Source: Beroe ovata
Lineage: Eukaryota > Ctenophora > Nuda > Beroida > Beroidae
Length of the DNA: 10,387 nt
Direction: 5' to 3'
Assembly: GCA_946803715.1 (NCBI GenBank)
Contig: CAMPET010000007.1
Span: 439,153 to 449,539 of the forward strand
The notes below the pieces were generated by a model. It worked only from the letters and a program-made list of their open reading frames with translations. It did not search any database and was not told the DNA's origin. The first letter of the stretch is position 1. Each line of letters opens with the position of its first letter. Of this stretch, positions 8,544 to 10,387 are shown in pieces. A program made the position numbers and the translations under genes.

Positions 8544-10298
8544 ATGTTGAAACTATTTGACCTGAAGAAGCCAGGAGCGAATGCTGGTTCTGCTGGAGGA
8601 ACTCCACCAAGATGCGGCCCATCAGCTGCTAACCTGAGGATTCAAAAAGGTCTGTATTGTGCCTTGATGTATTTTCCAGAAAATCGCCTTCATAGTATTG
8701 TTCATATAGATGAGGAACATTCCCGACAAAAAAGATTCAATTCAATTAAAATCGATCATTTCTATTCAATTCAAATTGATCTGCTATAATGTAATACTTT
8801 TCAGACTTGGCTGATCTCTCATTACCTCACACATGTCGAACTGAATTTCCTGACCCTAACAATCTACTGAACTTCAAACTGTACATAATGCCAGATGAGG
8901 TCAGTCTTGAGTGTAACTATGAATTTCCCCCACATGGGAAATTCATAACTTTTTACTGTTGAATATCTATCTACTATTAGTTTCAGTTTATTGAATATTG
9001 AATTTGATTCATTATCAGGGGTTCTACAGGAATGGCAAATTCTGTTTTCAGTTCACTGTAAGTCGTTAAATCCTGCTCATGCCAACTATTGATATCCGGT
9101 CTATTTTATGAAGGCTTAGGAATAATTCCGTTTAGATTTTATTTCCTGCGTAGAAATCGGTTTTTGTATGACTGTTTGTATTGACAAGTGTTTTAAATGA
9201 TCACTATGTCCTTATTGAGGCGTTAAAAGTGTCCTAACCTGTCTAAAACGTCGTGGAAATTATGGCAAACTTTGGCAAAGAATTCCCACTTTTTTGGGCT
9301 TTGCCAAAGTAGTCTTTGCCAAAGTTTGCCTTACCCCCGCCCCTGTACATCCTGTTCAGTCTTGATGTGACACGATATAAACTTCGATATCGAACAATTA
9401 TCTTTTTCAGATTAGCAATCATTACCCTCACGAGCCACCAAAAGTGAAGTGTCTTACTCAGGTAAACAGTTTTTCAGTCCCTTGCTAGTTTTTGTGGCAA
9501 CTCTCTCAATCGCGATATTATCTGACACTTTTCCAGGAAAATTATTTTCCTCGCCTCGAAAAATTTACTATGAATTGCTGCAGTAATTCGGTGACCATTC
9601 TACGTAATAGTTTATGGGTGACGTCAGAAGACATTCTCTTCCCTATAATTCTATGCCCTATAATTGAGCTCATAACTTTATAATGATAATCCATCTAACC
9701 ATTACAGGTTTATCACCCGAACATTGATATGGATGGAAATGTGTGTTTAAATATACTGAGGTAAGATTGCAATTGCATACTAATATAAAGTTCCCTTACT
9801 ACTTAGAACTCAACTTTTACTTAGAATTCAACTTAGTTCGTCAAATCCACGTTTATTGATGTATAGTATGTATATATTATGAAACAAATTGTACATCTAC
9901 AGTGTTGTATCTCTTTGTTGATGGTGAATTTATACATTTTATACGGGCTCCAAGTGTGATTCTAGCGTTTGACCTTCTGTCTACGTTGATGATTTTGTAT
10001 TATTCTCGGCACTCGCCTTAATAATTATAATAATGGTGATAATTGTTTATGGATAATTGCCAACACCCTTTTCTCTCACGAGGGTTATCAAGTTTAGACT
10101 GGGTTTATTGAGAGTTGAAAATGTCCGTATTCGTACAAATTTATGTAAATTAGCCTACAAACATTAATTTATAAGTGTGTTGGGAAATAAAACTCGTTAT
10201 TTCATTTGCTCTGATTGTCCGTATGTACTTTCAGGGAAGATTGGAACCCGATTCTCGCGATAAGTTCAGTGATATACGGCTTGATCCATTTGTTTTTG
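8544..10298 (+). CDS. UBE2M: NEDD8-conjugating enzyme E2 (UBE2M/UBC12), C-terminus beyond window
   Basis: This E2 accepts NEDD8 from the UBA3-NAE1 E1 and passes it to cullins via RBX1. Six coding exons are 8544-8649, 8805-8899, 9019-9057, 9411-9461, 9708-9760 and 10235-10298. All have GT-AG borders with matching phases (1, 0, 0, 0, 2, 0), giving 136 residues; the family is about 183. The start MLKLFDLKK matches the family's N-terminal extension (human begins MIKLF), whose acetylated Met binds DCN1 and which contacts the E1. Residues 10-30 are a Gly/Ala/Pro-rich linker. RIQKD begins the UBC fold, then FPDPNNLLNFKL, PDEGFYRNGKF, YPHEPPKVKC, the HPN motif (100-102), catalytic Cys110 in GNVCLNILRED, and WNPIL. 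UBE2F is less likely because its active-site segment and insert differ. The final helices (about 46 residues) follow the intron starting at 10299. Confidence 0.97.
8918..8947. repeat. Perfect 12-bp hairpin in UBE2M intron 1-2 region
   Basis: TATGAATTTCCC (8918-8929) pairs exactly with GGGAAATTCATA (8936-8947) over a 6-nt loop. It lies in the 119-nt intron 8900-9018, starting 18 nt after the donor. It could form a stem in the pre-mRNA, but chance or a degenerate repeat remains possible. Confidence 0.75.
9058..9410 (+). other. 353-nt UBE2M intron containing an inverted repeat
   Basis: The donor is ACT|GTAAGT and the acceptor TCTTTTTCAG|ATTAGC. No other gene is visible; the notable content is a 67-bp inverted-repeat structure. 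Confidence 0.9.
9264..9330. repeat. 17-bp perfect inverted repeat with a third internal copy
   Basis: GGCAAACTTTGGCAAAG (9264-9280) is the exact reverse complement of 9314-9330. The palindromic CTTTGCCAAAG recurs at 9299-9309 in the loop, so alternative hairpins can form. It resembles the foldback core of a small repetitive element inserted in a UBE2M intron. Confidence 0.85.
9761..10234 (+). other. 474-nt UBE2M intron
   Basis: It interrupts the Arg codon of NILRED (AG|G), phase 2, with donor GAG|GTAAGA and acceptor TACTTTCAG. It is AT-rich and I see nothing else in it. Confidence 0.9.
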
Positions 10299-10313
10299 GT
10301 AAGTGGTTGTATG

Positions 10314-10387
10314 AACACACGTACAAATACACACACAAGCACACACACAAGCACAAACACACACAAACACACACACACACACACACA
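10314..10387. repeat. (CA)n-rich microsatellite at the right edge
   Basis: ACAC runs are interrupted by ACAAGC and AAAC variants and end as pure CA at the window border. It sits just inside the UBE2M intron that starts at 10299 and continues beyond the window. Confidence 0.95.

Noticed and set aside
8650-8789. UBE2M exon 1 continuing to the stop at 8787-8789
   Set aside because: RIQK followed by a GT donor and a phase-matched exon at 8805 restores the family sequence RIQKDLADL; the read-through part is unrelated to the family.
10202-10384. Minus-strand Cys/Val-rich open frame
   Set aside because: It is a translation of the CA microsatellite plus the antisense of a UBE2M exon.

Overview
The window is a piece of an invertebrate metazoan genome. 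The evidence is spliced genes with GT-AG introns of 77 to about 1700 nt, AT-rich non-coding DNA, simple-sequence repeats, and three animal gene families. I cannot place the clade. The sequence contains single N positions at 492, 735 and 3411, which look like assembly joins or unresolved bases.

Left part (1-2519, plus strand): a rhodopsin-class seven-transmembrane receptor with an ectodomain of LDL-receptor class A (LDLa) modules. The main copy is open from 737 to 2519. It needs one 77-nt intron (2015-2091) and has a frameshift between TM6 and TM7. In front of it lie a near-identical 491-bp copy of its LDLa/TM1-TM3 segment (1-491), cut off exactly at an N, and an extra LDLa-coding piece (493-651). 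That piece ends in a 26-bp inverted repeat around the second N. Tandem receptor paralogues or haplotype/assembly redundancy could both explain this layout.

Middle (2931-6430, minus strand): five phase-compatible exons of PEDS1 (TMEM189/Kua, plasmanylethanolamine desaturase), which makes the vinyl-ether bond of plasmalogens. The C-terminal histidine-rich exon or exons are not visible, so they must lie beyond the left edge or in an assembly gap. If the scaffold is right, the receptor locus sits inside a PEDS1 intron on the opposite strand. The introns hold microsatellites, a short minisatellite and a hairpin-rich repeat.

Intergenic (6431-8543): about 2.1 kb between the divergently transcribed PEDS1 and UBE2M. 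It has no supportable gene. It contains a probable non-autonomous terminal-inverted-repeat element (about 6694-7058).

Right part (8544-10298 and beyond, plus strand): the first six coding exons of UBE2M (UBC12), the NEDD8-conjugating E2. The catalytic Cys and HPN motif are present. The last part of the protein lies past the right edge, after an intron that starts with a CA-rich microsatellite.

The three genes show no shared pathway. I found no convincing undescribed system. The points most worth checking are the receptor duplication and frameshift, the apparent gene nesting, and the inverted-repeat element.
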